Shown in pieces: positions 17,171-25,486 of a stretch of 64,000 nt of DNA. The translations under genes were made by a program, and so were the position numbers. The notes beneath the pieces were generated by a model that worked only from the letters and a program-made list of their open reading frames with translations, had not been told where the DNA came from and did not search any database. The first letter of the stretch is position 1. The number at the start of each line of letters is the position of its first letter. The DNA is from Variovorax paradoxus (GTDB lineage Bacteria; Pseudomonadota; Gammaproteobacteria; Burkholderiales; Burkholderiaceae_C). The stretch is taken from contig NZ_JAUSXG010000001.1 in assembly GCF_030815855.1 (NCBI RefSeq), positions 5,332,001-5,396,000 of the forward strand. The letters are read 5' to 3'.

Positions 17171-17928
17171 GCGACATCGACGAGATCGAAGCCATCGAGC
17201 GCGCCACGGTCGCCGCCGTGTCGCCCCTGGCCGTCGAGGAACTCGACGGCTGGCTGCTGCCCTTCGACGACGGCACCGTCAAGCGCGCGAGGTCGGCCGT
17301 TCCGCTGCACCGTCAGGCGGTGAGCGACAGCACCCTCGACCGCATCGAGGACCGCTATGACAGCCACCAATTCGTGCCCGCGTTCCGCTTGGCCGACGTC
17401 CCCTGCTTCAATGCGCTGCGGGCCGAACTGGAGCAACGGCATTACGTGGGCGATTCGCCCACCTGCGTACAGATCGGCTCGGCAAGGCGCATGCGCGACG
17501 TGGCCGCGGCCGGCGTGGCACCGGCCGACGTCGATCCCGTACCCGACGACGCCTGGGCCAGGCTGTTCCTCGGGGAAGGCTTCGATCCGGTCGACGGTGC
17601 CCATCGCGTGCGGGCGCTGTCCCGCGCCAAGGGCTCGCTCTATGCCAGCGTGCGCGAAGGGCACCGCACCGTCGCGGCAGGCGCCATGGCCTTCAGCCAC
17701 GGATGGGCCAGCGTCCACGGCATGCGCACCGAGCAGTCGCAGCGCGGCCGGGGCCTGGCCGGGCGCGTGCTGGCCGGGTTGGCAGAGGCTGCGCTCGAAC
17801 GCGGTTTCGAACGCGTGTTCCTGCAGGTCGATGCGCACAACATCCCGGCCCATGCGCTCTACCGGCGTGCCGGTTTTTCCACGCGCTGGCAGTACCGCTA
17901 CTGGCAGCGGCAGCAGTGGCCGCGCTGA
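17167..17928 (+). CDS. GNAT family N-acetyltransferase
   Basis: 253 aa. The C-terminal half (about 140-250) is a GNAT domain with the acetyl-CoA loop EQSQRGRGLAGRVL and the later NIPAHALYRRAGF motif. The N-terminal half (about 1-130) is a degenerate GNAT-like domain, giving a tandem layout. Its ATG overlaps the glycosyltransferase stop codon (ATGA, 17167-17170), so it is cotranslated with the exosortase module, although its substrate is unknown. Confidence 0.85.
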   Translation: MSDIDEIEAIERATVAAVSPLAVEELDGWLLPFDDGTVKRARSAVPLHRQAVSDSTLDRIEDRYDSHQFVPAFRLADVPCFNALRAELEQRHYVGDSPTCVQIGSARRMRDVAAAGVAPADVDPVPDDAWARLFLGEGFDPVDGAHRVRALSRAKGSLYASVREGHRTVAAGAMAFSHGWASVHGMRTEQSQRGRGLAGRVLAGLAEAALERGFERVFLQVDAHNIPAHALYRRAGFSTRWQYRYWQRQQWPR

Positions 17929-17994
17929 GTTCGTAGCCTGAAACCGGCACCCCCACAGGTGGCGCGGTCGGGTCGTTAGTGCCACCATGGCCGC

Positions 17995-18879
17995 ATGAAG
18001 AACGCAAACCACCCCACCGATCCCGTGGCCACGCCGCGCGGCATCGACCACATCGTGGCCGGTGTTTCCACCAGCGATGGCGACGGCGTCAAACTCACCC
18101 GCGTGCTGCAGCAGCCGCTGCAGAAAAGACTCGACCCGTACCTGATGCTCGACGCCTTCGGCAGCGACAACCCCGGCGACTACATCGGCGGCTTTCCCAG
18201 CCATCCGCACCGGGGCTTCGAAACCGTGACCTACATGATTGCGGGCCGCATGCGCCACCGCGACAGCGCGGGCCACGAGGGGCTGCTGCAAAACGGCGGC
18301 GTGCAATGGATGACGGCCGGCCGCGGGCTGGTTCACAGCGAGCTGCCCGAACAGGAAGAAGGCCTGATGGAAGGCTTTCAGCTCTGGCTCAACCTGCCGG
18401 CCAAGGACAAGATGCGGGAGCCCTGGTATCGCGACATCCAAAGCGAGGAAATCCCCGAATACACCACCGCCGCGGGCGTGCACGTGCGGGTGATCGCGGG
18501 CGAAAGCCACGGCATCGAAGGCGCAGTGCGGCGCGAGCGCACCGAGCCGCTCTACCTCGACATCAGCCTGCCGCCGGGCGCCGAGTTTGCCCAGCCCTTG
18601 GCCGACGACCACAACGCGCTGGTGTACGTGTACCGCGAGTCGGTGTGGATCGCGGGCAGCGAGGTGCCGACGCGCCGCATGGCCATTCTGGCGAACGACC
18701 CCGGCAGCGACGGCGTGGTGCTGCGCGCGGGCGCAACCAACCACAGCCCGGCCCGCGCATTGCTGATCGCCGGCCGGCCGCTGCAAGAGCCGATTGCGCA
18801 GTACGGCCCTTTCGTGATGAACACCCAGGAGCAGGTGAAGCAGGCCGTGCATGATTTTCAGAACGGAAAATTCGAATAG
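17995..18879 (+). CDS. pirin family protein
   Basis: A 294-aa bicupin of the pirin family. The N-terminal cupin holds the metal ligands in FPSHPHRGFETVTYM (about residues 66-80) and the later HSELPEQEE segment. The C-terminal pirin domain follows. Bacterial pirins are iron-binding redox proteins, some with quercetinase activity; the substrate cannot be read from the sequence. It has its own short upstream region (17929-17994) and is transcribed with the reductase that follows. Confidence 0.92.
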   Translation: MKNANHPTDPVATPRGIDHIVAGVSTSDGDGVKLTRVLQQPLQKRLDPYLMLDAFGSDNPGDYIGGFPSHPHRGFETVTYMIAGRMRHRDSAGHEGLLQNGGVQWMTAGRGLVHSELPEQEEGLMEGFQLWLNLPAKDKMREPWYRDIQSEEIPEYTTAAGVHVRVIAGESHGIEGAVRRERTEPLYLDISLPPGAEFAQPLADDHNALVYVYRESVWIAGSEVPTRRMAILANDPGSDGVVLRAGATNHSPARALLIAGRPLQEPIAQYGPFVMNTQEQVKQAVHDFQNGKFE

Positions 18880-18957
18880 CCCTGTAGTCGCAGGCCTACC
18901 GAAAATCGGCGCCGCGCGCAGGTCACGCACGCGGCCGAGGCGCATAGATTGGCTGCC

Positions 18958-20067
18958 ATGCCCTCCAGCAAGCCCGGCCCGACCCCCACCCCCAGAGCTC
19001 CCCAGGTCCGCAAGGGGCAGGCGCCCGACACCTTGCAGCGCGATGCGTTCCACGAGCGCTTCATGCAGCCTTTCCGAGACCCGGCCTTCGAGGCCGAGAA
19101 GGAGGCGCTGCAGCGCGTCGAACTCATTGCATGGGAGGCCTACCAGGAGGGCCGCAAGGCGCCCATCACACGCAAGGCCGGCCCTGGCTATGCGGACCCT
19201 GAGTACGACCTGTCCATCGACTGGCTCGAAGCCAAGGCGCGCATCGATGCGGCGCAGGCCGCTTGGGGCCAGCCACAGACGCGGTCGCGCGTGCTGCTGG
19301 TCAACGGCTCGCCGCGCAACGATGGCACCTGCCCCGGAGAAATATCGAAGACATGGCGGCTGCTGCAGCTTGCGCGCGAGGTGCTCGCAGGCTGCGGCAT
19401 CGAAACCGACGTGCTCGACCTGAGCCTGCTCACTTCGGAGTACGGCCGGCACATCCACCCCTGCAAGGGCTGCGTGTCCACCGCGATGCCGCTGTGCCAC
19501 TGGCCCTGCAGCTGCTATCCCAACCATTCGATGCGCCAGACCGGCGACTGGATGAACGAGATCTACGAGCGCTGGGTGGCCGCGCACGGCGTGATCCTGT
19601 TCACGCCCACGCACTGGTACCAGGCGGCCAGCCCGCTCAAGCTCATGATCGATCGGCTGGTGTGCGCCGACGGCGGCAACCCCGATCCCACCAGCACCCA
19701 CGGCAAGAAGCCCGAAGAGGCCAAGGCGCTCGAACTCGAGGGCTGGGGCTACCCCAAGCATCTCGGCGGCCGCGTCTATGGCGTGGTGGTGCACGGCGAT
19801 GTGGCCGGCGCCGAGAGCGTGCGCCGCAACCTGTCGGACTGGCTCGACTGGATGGGCCTGGTCGATGCGGGCCCGCAAGCCCGCTTCGACCGCTACATCG
19901 GCTACTACGAACCCTATGCCACCAGCCACGACGCCCTCGACGCCGATGCGGACGTGCAGGAAGAAGTGCGCAACGTGGCGCGCGCCGTGGCGCTGGCCGT
20001 GGGCGAGATGCGCACCGGCAAGCTGCAGTCGCCCGATCGTGGATTGAAGCAGCCCAGGCCCAAATAA
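18958..20067 (+). CDS. NAD(P)H-dependent FMN reductase / flavodoxin-fold oxidoreductase
   Basis: 369 aa from ATG 18958 (an in-frame TTG at 18949 is less likely). Residues about 115-300 form a flavodoxin-like NADPH-dependent FMN reductase domain: VLLVNGSPRNDGT is the FMN phosphate loop, and CKGCVSTA plus TPTHWYQAASPLK follow. An N-terminal helical extension of about 100 residues carries the rest. Several Cys residues (HPCKGC, LCHWPCSCYP) could bind a metal or iron-sulfur centre, as in multimeric flavodoxin WrbA-like proteins. It follows pirin by 78 bp. Confidence 0.82.
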   Translation: MPSSKPGPTPTPRAPQVRKGQAPDTLQRDAFHERFMQPFRDPAFEAEKEALQRVELIAWEAYQEGRKAPITRKAGPGYADPEYDLSIDWLEAKARIDAAQAAWGQPQTRSRVLLVNGSPRNDGTCPGEISKTWRLLQLAREVLAGCGIETDVLDLSLLTSEYGRHIHPCKGCVSTAMPLCHWPCSCYPNHSMRQTGDWMNEIYERWVAAHGVILFTPTHWYQAASPLKLMIDRLVCADGGNPDPTSTHGKKPEEAKALELEGWGYPKHLGGRVYGVVVHGDVAGAESVRRNLSDWLDWMGLVDAGPQARFDRYIGYYEPYATSHDALDADADVQEEVRNVARAVALAVGEMRTGKLQSPDRGLKQPRPK

Positions 20068-20215
20068 ATCACGCTTCGACAGGGCCGAGCCTGCGCGGTT
20101 CATGATTCTTTACGCACGCTCACTTTCGGCTCACCTGGGAGATACACAGGTCTTCCACACTTCGCTTCACCTGCTGCCCCTTGGCGGCGGGCTTCTTCGA
20201 AAGGAAGCACTTCTC

Positions 20216-20788
20216 ATGATCTCTCTTCGCCAACGCATCGTCTGGGCCAGCCTTCTCGGTTCAGCCGCCCTCGCCTCTTCGGGCGCCTTTGCACAGGCTC
20301 CGGCCGCACCGACCACTTCTGCCGCCCCGTCGGCCGCCGTCGTGCAGGCTGACGGCCCGGCATCCAAGGCGCAGCACAAGCGCATGGACCCGGCCCAGCG
20401 CATGGAGCGCATGCAAGAGCACCGCGCCAAGCGCCTGGCCGCACTGAAGGAAAAGCTCAAGCTGACCGCCGCGCAGGAAAGCGCATGGACCACCTTCGCA
20501 TCGGCCAGCCAGCCGCCCGCCGGTGCCCGCCCGCAGCGCATGGACCGCGCCGAATTCGCCAAGCTCACCACGCCCGAGCGGCTGGAGCGCATGCAGGCCC
20601 GCCAGGCCGAGCGCAGCGCCAGGTTCGCCAAGCGCGCCGAAGCCACGAAGACCTTCTACGGCGCGCTGACGCCCGAACAGCAGAAGACCTTCGACGCGGA
20701 AACGGTGCATGCCGGCATGCATGGGCATCGCGGCCACCATGGCCATGGCGGTGCCGACGGCCAGCACTCGGCGCCCGCCAAGAGCTGA
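20216..20788 (+). CDS. Spy/CpxP-like periplasmic LTXXQ protein with His-rich tail
   Basis: 190 aa from ATG 20216, with AAGGAAG as ribosome binding site. A signal peptide ends near AFAQA (about 27). Two LTXXQ motifs (LTAAQ and LTPEQ) mark the Spy/CpxP fold, a helical periplasmic chaperone or envelope-stress sensor. The C-terminal tail HAGMHGHRGHHGHGG is strongly His/Gly-rich and may bind Ni, Zn or Cu. A strong terminator follows. No CpxRA-type genes are adjacent. Confidence 0.85.
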   Translation: MISLRQRIVWASLLGSAALASSGAFAQAPAAPTTSAAPSAAVVQADGPASKAQHKRMDPAQRMERMQEHRAKRLAALKEKLKLTAAQESAWTTFASASQPPAGARPQRMDRAEFAKLTTPERLERMQARQAERSARFAKRAEATKTFYGALTPEQQKTFDAETVHAGMHGHRGHHGHGGADGQHSAPAKS

Positions 20789-20827
20789 CCTGCTGAGCCG
20801 AAAAGCGCCTGTACGGCGCACGCAGTC

Positions 20828-20866
20828 AAAAGCCCGCAGTGCCTCGTGCACTGCGGGCTTTTTTAT
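20828..20866 (+). terminator. rho-independent terminator
   Basis: An 11-bp perfect GC stem, GCCCGCAGTGC / GCACTGCGGGC (20832-20842/20848-20858), with a 5-nt loop, preceded by A-run and followed by TTTTTT. It ends the Spy-like gene and, because it is A-flanked on the left, may also work for the convergent gene at 20882. Confidence 0.92.
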
Positions 20867-20881
20867 TACGTGGACGCTGGA

Positions 20882-21310
20882 CTATTGAGGCGTGCCGGTC
20901 TTGTCAGTCGGGTTCGTCGGTACTTCCGGCCGTTCACCGCGCTGGCCGAACTGGGGCTTGGTCTTGCGGGCCTGCTGGCTGACTTCGGCGCGCGACATTT
21001 CGCCGGTGGGTTGCGGCAGTGCATTGGGTTGGCTGTTCACCGTGGTGCTGGCCTCGCCCTTCGGCACCAGGTTGTTCGTGTTGTTGCGGTTGTGGGCGCG
21101 CGCCTCGGCCTTCACGGCCTCGCGCGAATTCGGCAGGCTGCTGTCCGGGCGCTGTGGCGGGTTGGGCACGCCGGAGGGCGTTTGCGTGCTGGCCTGGCCG
21201 CCCACCGCCGGGTCGGGCTGGGCGGGTATCGATGTGGCTTGCGCCATCGCGGCACCGGCCGCGGCCATCAGGCCAGCCAGCACCGTGGCGTGAAAGATTC
21301 CGTGCTTCAT
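20882..21310 (-). CDS. secreted protein of unknown function
   Basis: 142 aa from ATG 21310, not recognised. A clear signal peptide ends at AAMAQA (about 24). The mature part is low-complexity, rich in Pro, Asn, Gln and Thr, and looks intrinsically disordered. It is convergent with the Spy-like gene and upstream of a REP-like pair. Confidence 0.65.
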   Translation of the reverse strand: MKHGIFHATVLAGLMAAAGAAMAQATSIPAQPDPAVGGQASTQTPSGVPNPPQRPDSSLPNSREAVKAEARAHNRNNTNNLVPKGEASTTVNSQPNALPQPTGEMSRAEVSQQARKTKPQFGQRGERPEVPTNPTDKTGTPQ

Positions 21311-21436
21311 GGTGTGTTCCTTTGCGTGTCTCGAGGAATGAACGAATCGATGAGGAAGAAAGACGGGCCGTTCCCCTGGCCCTGAAATCACCGTAGGAGG
21401 CCCGGAATGGCGCCCATGTCGGGGTGCGGCAGGCCT

Positions 21437-21511
21437 GCCTGTAGGAGTCCGCCGCCCTGGCGCGAAAGCAGCGGCAACGGCCGTGAAAGAAGGTGGCGCG
21501 TTCCTACAGGC
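21437..21511. repeat. REP-like inverted pair (BIME-like)
   Basis: GCCTGTAGGA (21437-21446) and its exact inverse TCCTACAGGC (21502-21511) flank 55 bp of GC-rich DNA with small internal palindromes (CGCC-N5-GGCG). A GTAGGAG head followed by a short palindrome is the layout of RAYT-associated REP sequences; a further CCGTAGGAGG occurs at about 21391. No RAYT gene is in the window. Confidence 0.55.
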
Positions 21512-21545
21512 GCGGGCGGCGCGGCAACGTACAACCGCAGCACAG

Positions 21546-22328
21546 ATGTCTTCTTCCCCGATTCCGTTCGCCGTTACGGCGCCGACCTCTCTCAAGGTGA
21601 TGACCGTGAACACCCACAAGGGCTTCACCGCGCTCAACCGCAAGTTCATTCTTCCGGAGTTGCGGGATGCGGTGCGCACCGTGGGCGCGGACGTGGTGTT
21701 CCTGCAAGAGGTGCTCGGCACCCATTCGCGCCACTCGCGCAAGGTGAACAACTGGCCCGAGGCGCCGCATTACGAATTTCTGGCCGACACCATGTGGCCG
21801 CAGTTCGCGTACGGGCGCAACGCCGTGTATCCGCGTGGCCATCACGGCAACGCGGTGCTGTCGAAATTTCCGATCGTGCATTACCGCAACCACGATGTGT
21901 CGGTGGCCGGGCCCGAAAAACGGGGCCTGCTGCATTGCGTGCTGCGCCTGCCGGGCCGCACCGTCGATGTCCATGCGATTTGCGCCCACCTCGGCCTGGC
22001 GGAGGCGCACCGGCAGCAGCAGCTGGAACTGCTCTGCCACATCGTGCGCGACGAAGTGCCGCCCGATGCGCCGCTGATCGTGGCGGGCGATTTCAACGAC
22101 TGGCGCGGCCGCGCCCACCGGGTGCTCGAAGAAGGTGCGGCACTGCGCGAGGTGTTCGTTCATGCGAACGGCTCGGCCGCCAAGACCTTTCCGTCGCGCT
22201 TTCCGCTGCTGTCGCTCGACCGCATCTATGTCCGCAATGCGGGCGTGCATGCGCCCGTGGTGCTGCCGCGCAAGCCCTGGTCGCATTTGTCGGACCATGC
22301 GCCGCTGGTGGCGAACATCGACCTTTGA
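21546..22328 (+). CDS. endonuclease/exonuclease/phosphatase family protein
   Basis: 260 aa from ATG 21546. EEP-fold motifs in order: [16 protein letters not shown] (metal-binding Glu), [18 protein letters not shown] and [11 protein letters not shown]. The fold covers metal-dependent nucleases and phosphodiesterases acting on DNA, lipids or phosphate esters. In many proteobacteria this protein sits next to ClsB, as here, which favours a phospholipid-related phosphodiesterase role over DNA repair. Confidence 0.9.
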   Translation: MSSSPIPFAVTAPTSLKVMTVNTHKGFTALNRKFILPELRDAVRTVGADVVFLQEVLGTHSRHSRKVNNWPEAPHYEFLADTMWPQFAYGRNAVYPRGHHGNAVLSKFPIVHYRNHDVSVAGPEKRGLLHCVLRLPGRTVDVHAICAHLGLAEAHRQQQLELLCHIVRDEVPPDAPLIVAGDFNDWRGRAHRVLEEGAALREVFVHANGSAAKTFPSRFPLLSLDRIYVRNAGVHAPVVLPRKPWSHLSDHAPLVANIDL

Positions 22329-22416
22329 AGATGGACCACCGCCATGTCCTGCGCAGTTCGCTCCGCGCCGCGGCTTGCATCGATGGCGAGGCCCGCGAGC
22401 CTTGACGGTGGCCGCC

Positions 22417-23691
22417 ATGGATAGCAGCGGCCGTTGGATCGGCGGCAACCGAATTGCGCTGCTCGAGAACGGCGAGGAGTTCTTCCCGCGCGTGTTCGAC
22501 GCCATCCGCCAGGCGAAGCGCGAGGTGATCGTCGAGACCTTCATCCTGTTCGAGGACAAGGTCGGCCTGGCGCTGCACGCCGCCATGCGCGCGGCGGCCC
22601 AGCGCGGCGTGAAGGTCGACGTGCTGGTCGACGGCTTCGGCTCGCCCGATCTTTCGCGCGAATTCATCGAAGGGCTGAGTTCGGTCGGCGTGAAGATGCG
22701 GGTGTTCGATCCGGGCAAGCGCATCCTCGGCCAGCGGCTGAACGTGTTCCGCCGCATGCACCGCAAGATCGTGGTGGTCGACGGCGAGCTGGCGTTTGTC
22801 GGCGGCATCAACTATTCGGCCGACCACCTGCTCGACTTCGGGCCCAAGGCCAAGCAGGACTACGCGGTCGAGCTTCGCGGACCGATCGTGGCGCCGATCC
22901 ACCAGTTCGTGCTGCGCGCCATTGCGCTCGGCGACAAGGGGCCCGGCTGGTTCCGCCGCCGCCTCAAGCAGGCACCGCCGGTGGCCCGCGAGTCCGTGGG
23001 CGAGGTGGAAGCCATGTTCGTCACGCGCGACAACCGCCGCCACACCAGCGACATCGAGCGCCAGTACCTGGCCGCGATCCGCGCCGCGCGCCGGCGCATC
23101 GTGATTGCCAATGCGTATTTCTTTCCCGGCTACCGGCTGATCAAGGAACTGCGGCGCGCGGCGCGGCGCGGCGTGGACGTGCGGCTCATCCTGCAGGGCG
23201 AGCCGGACATGCCGATCGTCAAGACCGCCGCGAGCATGCTCTACCACCACCTGCTGCATGCGGGCGTGCGCATCTATGAGTACTGCGACCGCCCGCTGCA
23301 CGCGAAGATTGCGCTGATCGACGACGACTGGACCACGGTCGGCTCGAGCAACCTCGATCCGCTGAGCCTGTCGCTGAACCTCGAAGCGAACGTGATCGCG
23401 CGCGACAAGGCTTTCAACCAGCTGCTGTGGCAACGCATGGACACGCTCATGCGCGTGAGCTGCAAGGCGATCGGCGAGGCCGATCTCGAAAGCGGATGGA
23501 GCGGCTGGCGGCTGGTGCGCAGCTTCTTCATCTTCCACTTCCTGCGCTGGTATCCCTCGTGGCTGGGCTGGCTGCCGCGCCAGGTGCCGCGCCTGACGCT
23601 CGCCGAGGCCACCGACCTTGCCGAAAAGCGCGAACAGCGAGAGAAGAACGGCGAGAGCGGCGGGGCCACCCAGACGACGGAAGCCGCATGA
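22417..23691 (+). CDS. clsB: cardiolipin synthase B
   Basis: 424 aa from ATG 22417 (in-frame TTG 22402 and GTG 22408 are alternatives). Two phospholipase D HKD motifs are present: HRKIVVVDGELAFVGGIN (about residues 113-130) and HAKIALIDDDWTTVGSSN (about 294-311). It should join phosphatidyl groups to make cardiolipin at the inner membrane. It is preceded by the EEP gene and followed by the flippase-like gene, an arrangement like the E. coli ybhP-clsB-ybhN cluster. Confidence 0.93.
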   Translation: MDSSGRWIGGNRIALLENGEEFFPRVFDAIRQAKREVIVETFILFEDKVGLALHAAMRAAAQRGVKVDVLVDGFGSPDLSREFIEGLSSVGVKMRVFDPGKRILGQRLNVFRRMHRKIVVVDGELAFVGGINYSADHLLDFGPKAKQDYAVELRGPIVAPIHQFVLRAIALGDKGPGWFRRRLKQAPPVARESVGEVEAMFVTRDNRRHTSDIERQYLAAIRAARRRIVIANAYFFPGYRLIKELRRAARRGVDVRLILQGEPDMPIVKTAASMLYHHLLHAGVRIYEYCDRPLHAKIALIDDDWTTVGSSNLDPLSLSLNLEANVIARDKAFNQLLWQRMDTLMRVSCKAIGEADLESGWSGWRLVRSFFIFHFLRWYPSWLGWLPRQVPRLTLAEATDLAEKREQREKNGESGGATQTTEAA

Positions 23692-23750
23692 ACCGCCGGT
23701 CCGCCCCCGAGCCGAACGCGACGGCGCATGGCGCCGCGGCTTTCCCATGA
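23688..23750 (+). CDS. 20-codon linking ORF (tentative)
   Basis: ATG 23688 overlaps the clsB stop codon (ATGA) and its own TGA overlaps the ATG of the next gene (ATGA, 23747-23750). The peptide, 20 residues and rich in Ala and Pro, has no recognisable function. If translated it would couple clsB to the downstream membrane protein. Confidence 0.25.
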   Translation: MNRRSAPEPNATAHGAAAFP

Positions 23751-24703
23751 GCACCCTGAGCCTCGCGCATCGCCCCTGGTGGCCCTGGCTGCGCCGCATC
23801 GCCGTCTGGGGCTTTTTCGGCCTCATCGCGTGGCTGCTCGTGAGCCAGGCGCGCGCCATCGATTGGCAAGAGGTGTTCGAGGCCATGCGGGAGCTGCCCG
23901 CGGCCACGCTGCTCATCGCGGGCGCGCTGGCCGCAGGCAGCTTTGCGACCTACAGCACGTACGACCTGCTGGGCCGGTATCTCACGCGCCACCGGCTCCG
24001 TGCAGCGAGTGTGATGGGTGTGACCTTCATCAGCTACGCCTTCAATCTCAACCTCGGTTCGCTGGTGGGCGGTGTGGCGTTTCGCTACCGGCTCTATTCG
24101 CGGCTGGGCCTTTCCAACGACACCATCACCCGCGTGCTCGGCTTCAGCATGCTGACCAACTGGCTCGGCTACCTGGTGGTGGCGGGCGCGGCGTTCTGCT
24201 TCTGGCCGATGGACTTGCCGGATGAATGGAAGATCGACAACGGCGGCCTGCGCATTCTGGGCGCGCTGCTGCTGCTGCTGGCCGCGGCCTATCTGGTGCT
24301 GTGCGCGTCGGCCAGTGGGCGTGTCTTTCGCGTGCGCCGCTATCTGTTCAAGGTGCCGAAGCTGCGCATGGCGCTGCTCCAGCTCGCCATGTCGTGCCTG
24401 AACTGGTCGTTGATCGGCGGCGTGATCTGGATCTTGCTGCAGGGCCAGGTGGCCTATCACCAGGTGCTCGCGGTGCTGCTGGTCGCCGCAGTCGCAGGCG
24501 TGGTCACGCACGTGCCGGCCGGCCTCGGCGTGCTGGAGGCGGTGTTCATTGCCCTGCTTTCACACGAGGTGCAGCAAGGCAAGCTGCTGGGCGTGCTGCT
24601 GGTCTACCGGGGGCTTTACTACCTCTTGCCGCTGGCTGTCGCCACCGTGGCCTACTTCGTCACCGAGTTGCGCACCCGGCGCTGGCGCAGCACGGCGCGC
24701 TGA
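23747..24703 (+). CDS. UPF0104 / lysylphosphatidylglycerol synthase TM-domain protein (YbhN-like)
   Basis: 318 aa, eight or nine predicted TM helices, with the conserved NLNLGSLVGGVAFRYRLYSRLGL and VPAGLGVLEAVFIALL segments of MprF-type flippase domains. There is no aminoacyl-transferase domain. With ClsB and the EEP protein it forms a ybhP-clsB-ybhN-like phospholipid module. It probably moves or helps distribute a phospholipid across the inner membrane. Confidence 0.88.
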   Translation: MSTLSLAHRPWWPWLRRIAVWGFFGLIAWLLVSQARAIDWQEVFEAMRELPAATLLIAGALAAGSFATYSTYDLLGRYLTRHRLRAASVMGVTFISYAFNLNLGSLVGGVAFRYRLYSRLGLSNDTITRVLGFSMLTNWLGYLVVAGAAFCFWPMDLPDEWKIDNGGLRILGALLLLLAAAYLVLCASASGRVFRVRRYLFKVPKLRMALLQLAMSCLNWSLIGGVIWILLQGQVAYHQVLAVLLVAAVAGVVTHVPAGLGVLEAVFIALLSHEVQQGKLLGVLLVYRGLYYLLPLAVATVAYFVTELRTRRWRSTAR

Positions 24704-24708
24704 GCGCC

Positions 24709-25284
24709 CTAGAAGTGATAGGTGTAGCGCAGCCGGACAAAGTTTTCGCCCGGGTTGGGCTTCTTGAGTCCGGCGTTCGAAAAATGCTGCAGGCGCAATG
24801 CGAGTTCATGCCTGCCGTTCTCGCCGAAGCTGCGTCCCACGCCCAGCACCTCGGTGAACTGGAATGCGGTGCTGAAAGTGCGGTCGGGCGTCCTGTACAG
24901 GTGGTCCATCACCGTGCCGCCCACGCCGCCTTCGGCGAACCAGGACGAACGGCCGCCGTCGAAGCGATAGCGCCACGTATAGATGGCGCCGAGCTGCGTG
25001 TAGTTGCGCGAACCGCTGCCGAGCGCCGGCGCATGCCACTGGCTGACGAACAGGTCCCAGTAGGAAGTCAGTGCGCCTTCGTGCACCGGCTGGCGCAGCG
25101 ACCAAGGCAGCGTGACGCCCACGGTCGTTGCATTGGTGGCGCCCTTGTCGCCATGCGGTGCACGGCCGCCCTCGAAGTAGATGCCGCGGGCGCTGTCTTC
25201 GAACGCATGGGCCTCGGTGCCCAGCAGGCCGAGAACGCCTGCGAACACCGCGGCCACGAGGGGCGCGGACGGTTGTACTTTCAT
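24709..25284 (-). CDS. pagL: lipid A 3-O-deacylase
   Basis: 191 aa with a signal peptide ending near AHAFE (about 27). It is an outer-membrane beta-barrel with a C-terminal Phe (RYTYHF). The catalytic His-X-Ser and the Glu-containing loop are visible in LQHFSNAGLKKPNPGENF. PagL removes the 3-O acyl chain of lipid A, lowering endotoxicity and altering permeability. It is convergent with the flippase-like gene and divergent from the phasin gene. Confidence 0.93.
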   Translation of the reverse strand: MKVQPSAPLVAAVFAGVLGLLGTEAHAFEDSARGIYFEGGRAPHGDKGATNATTVGVTLPWSLRQPVHEGALTSYWDLFVSQWHAPALGSGSRNYTQLGAIYTWRYRFDGGRSSWFAEGGVGGTVMDHLYRTPDRTFSTAFQFTEVLGVGRSFGENGRHELALRLQHFSNAGLKKPNPGENFVRLRYTYHF

Positions 25285-25390
25285 GATGCGCGTCTGGAAA
25301 GCAAATGGTGAAAAGGAAGGAAATAATTACTTTCCGGCCCCTCCGCTGCTTTCCGGAAGGCTATTGCCATGTCGGCAGGTAGGACTTGTT

Positions 25391-25418
25391 CAACAAAATT
25401 GCGAAAACGATTTTGTTG
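25391..25418. promoter_or_regulatory. inverted repeat in the pagL-phasin intergenic region
   Basis: Perfect 9-bp arms CAACAAAAT (25391-25399) and ATTTTGTTG (25410-25418), followed at once by a smaller TGC/GCA dyad (GTTGCAGTGCAGCAA). It lies about 70 bp before the phasin start. TGC-rich dyads are bound by PhaR repressors at phasin promoters, so a PhaR operator is a reasonable but untested reading. Confidence 0.45.
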
Positions 25419-25486
25419 CAGTGCAGCAATCAGCGTGGCCGGAGCCTATAGTGGTGCTCATTCATCCTCATGGTTCGCCCTTCTCT

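Noticed and set aside
16939..20103. Minus-strand frame of 1054 codons across five plus-strand genes
   Set aside because: Crosses pirin, reductase and GNAT genes and has the composition of a complement-frame shadow.
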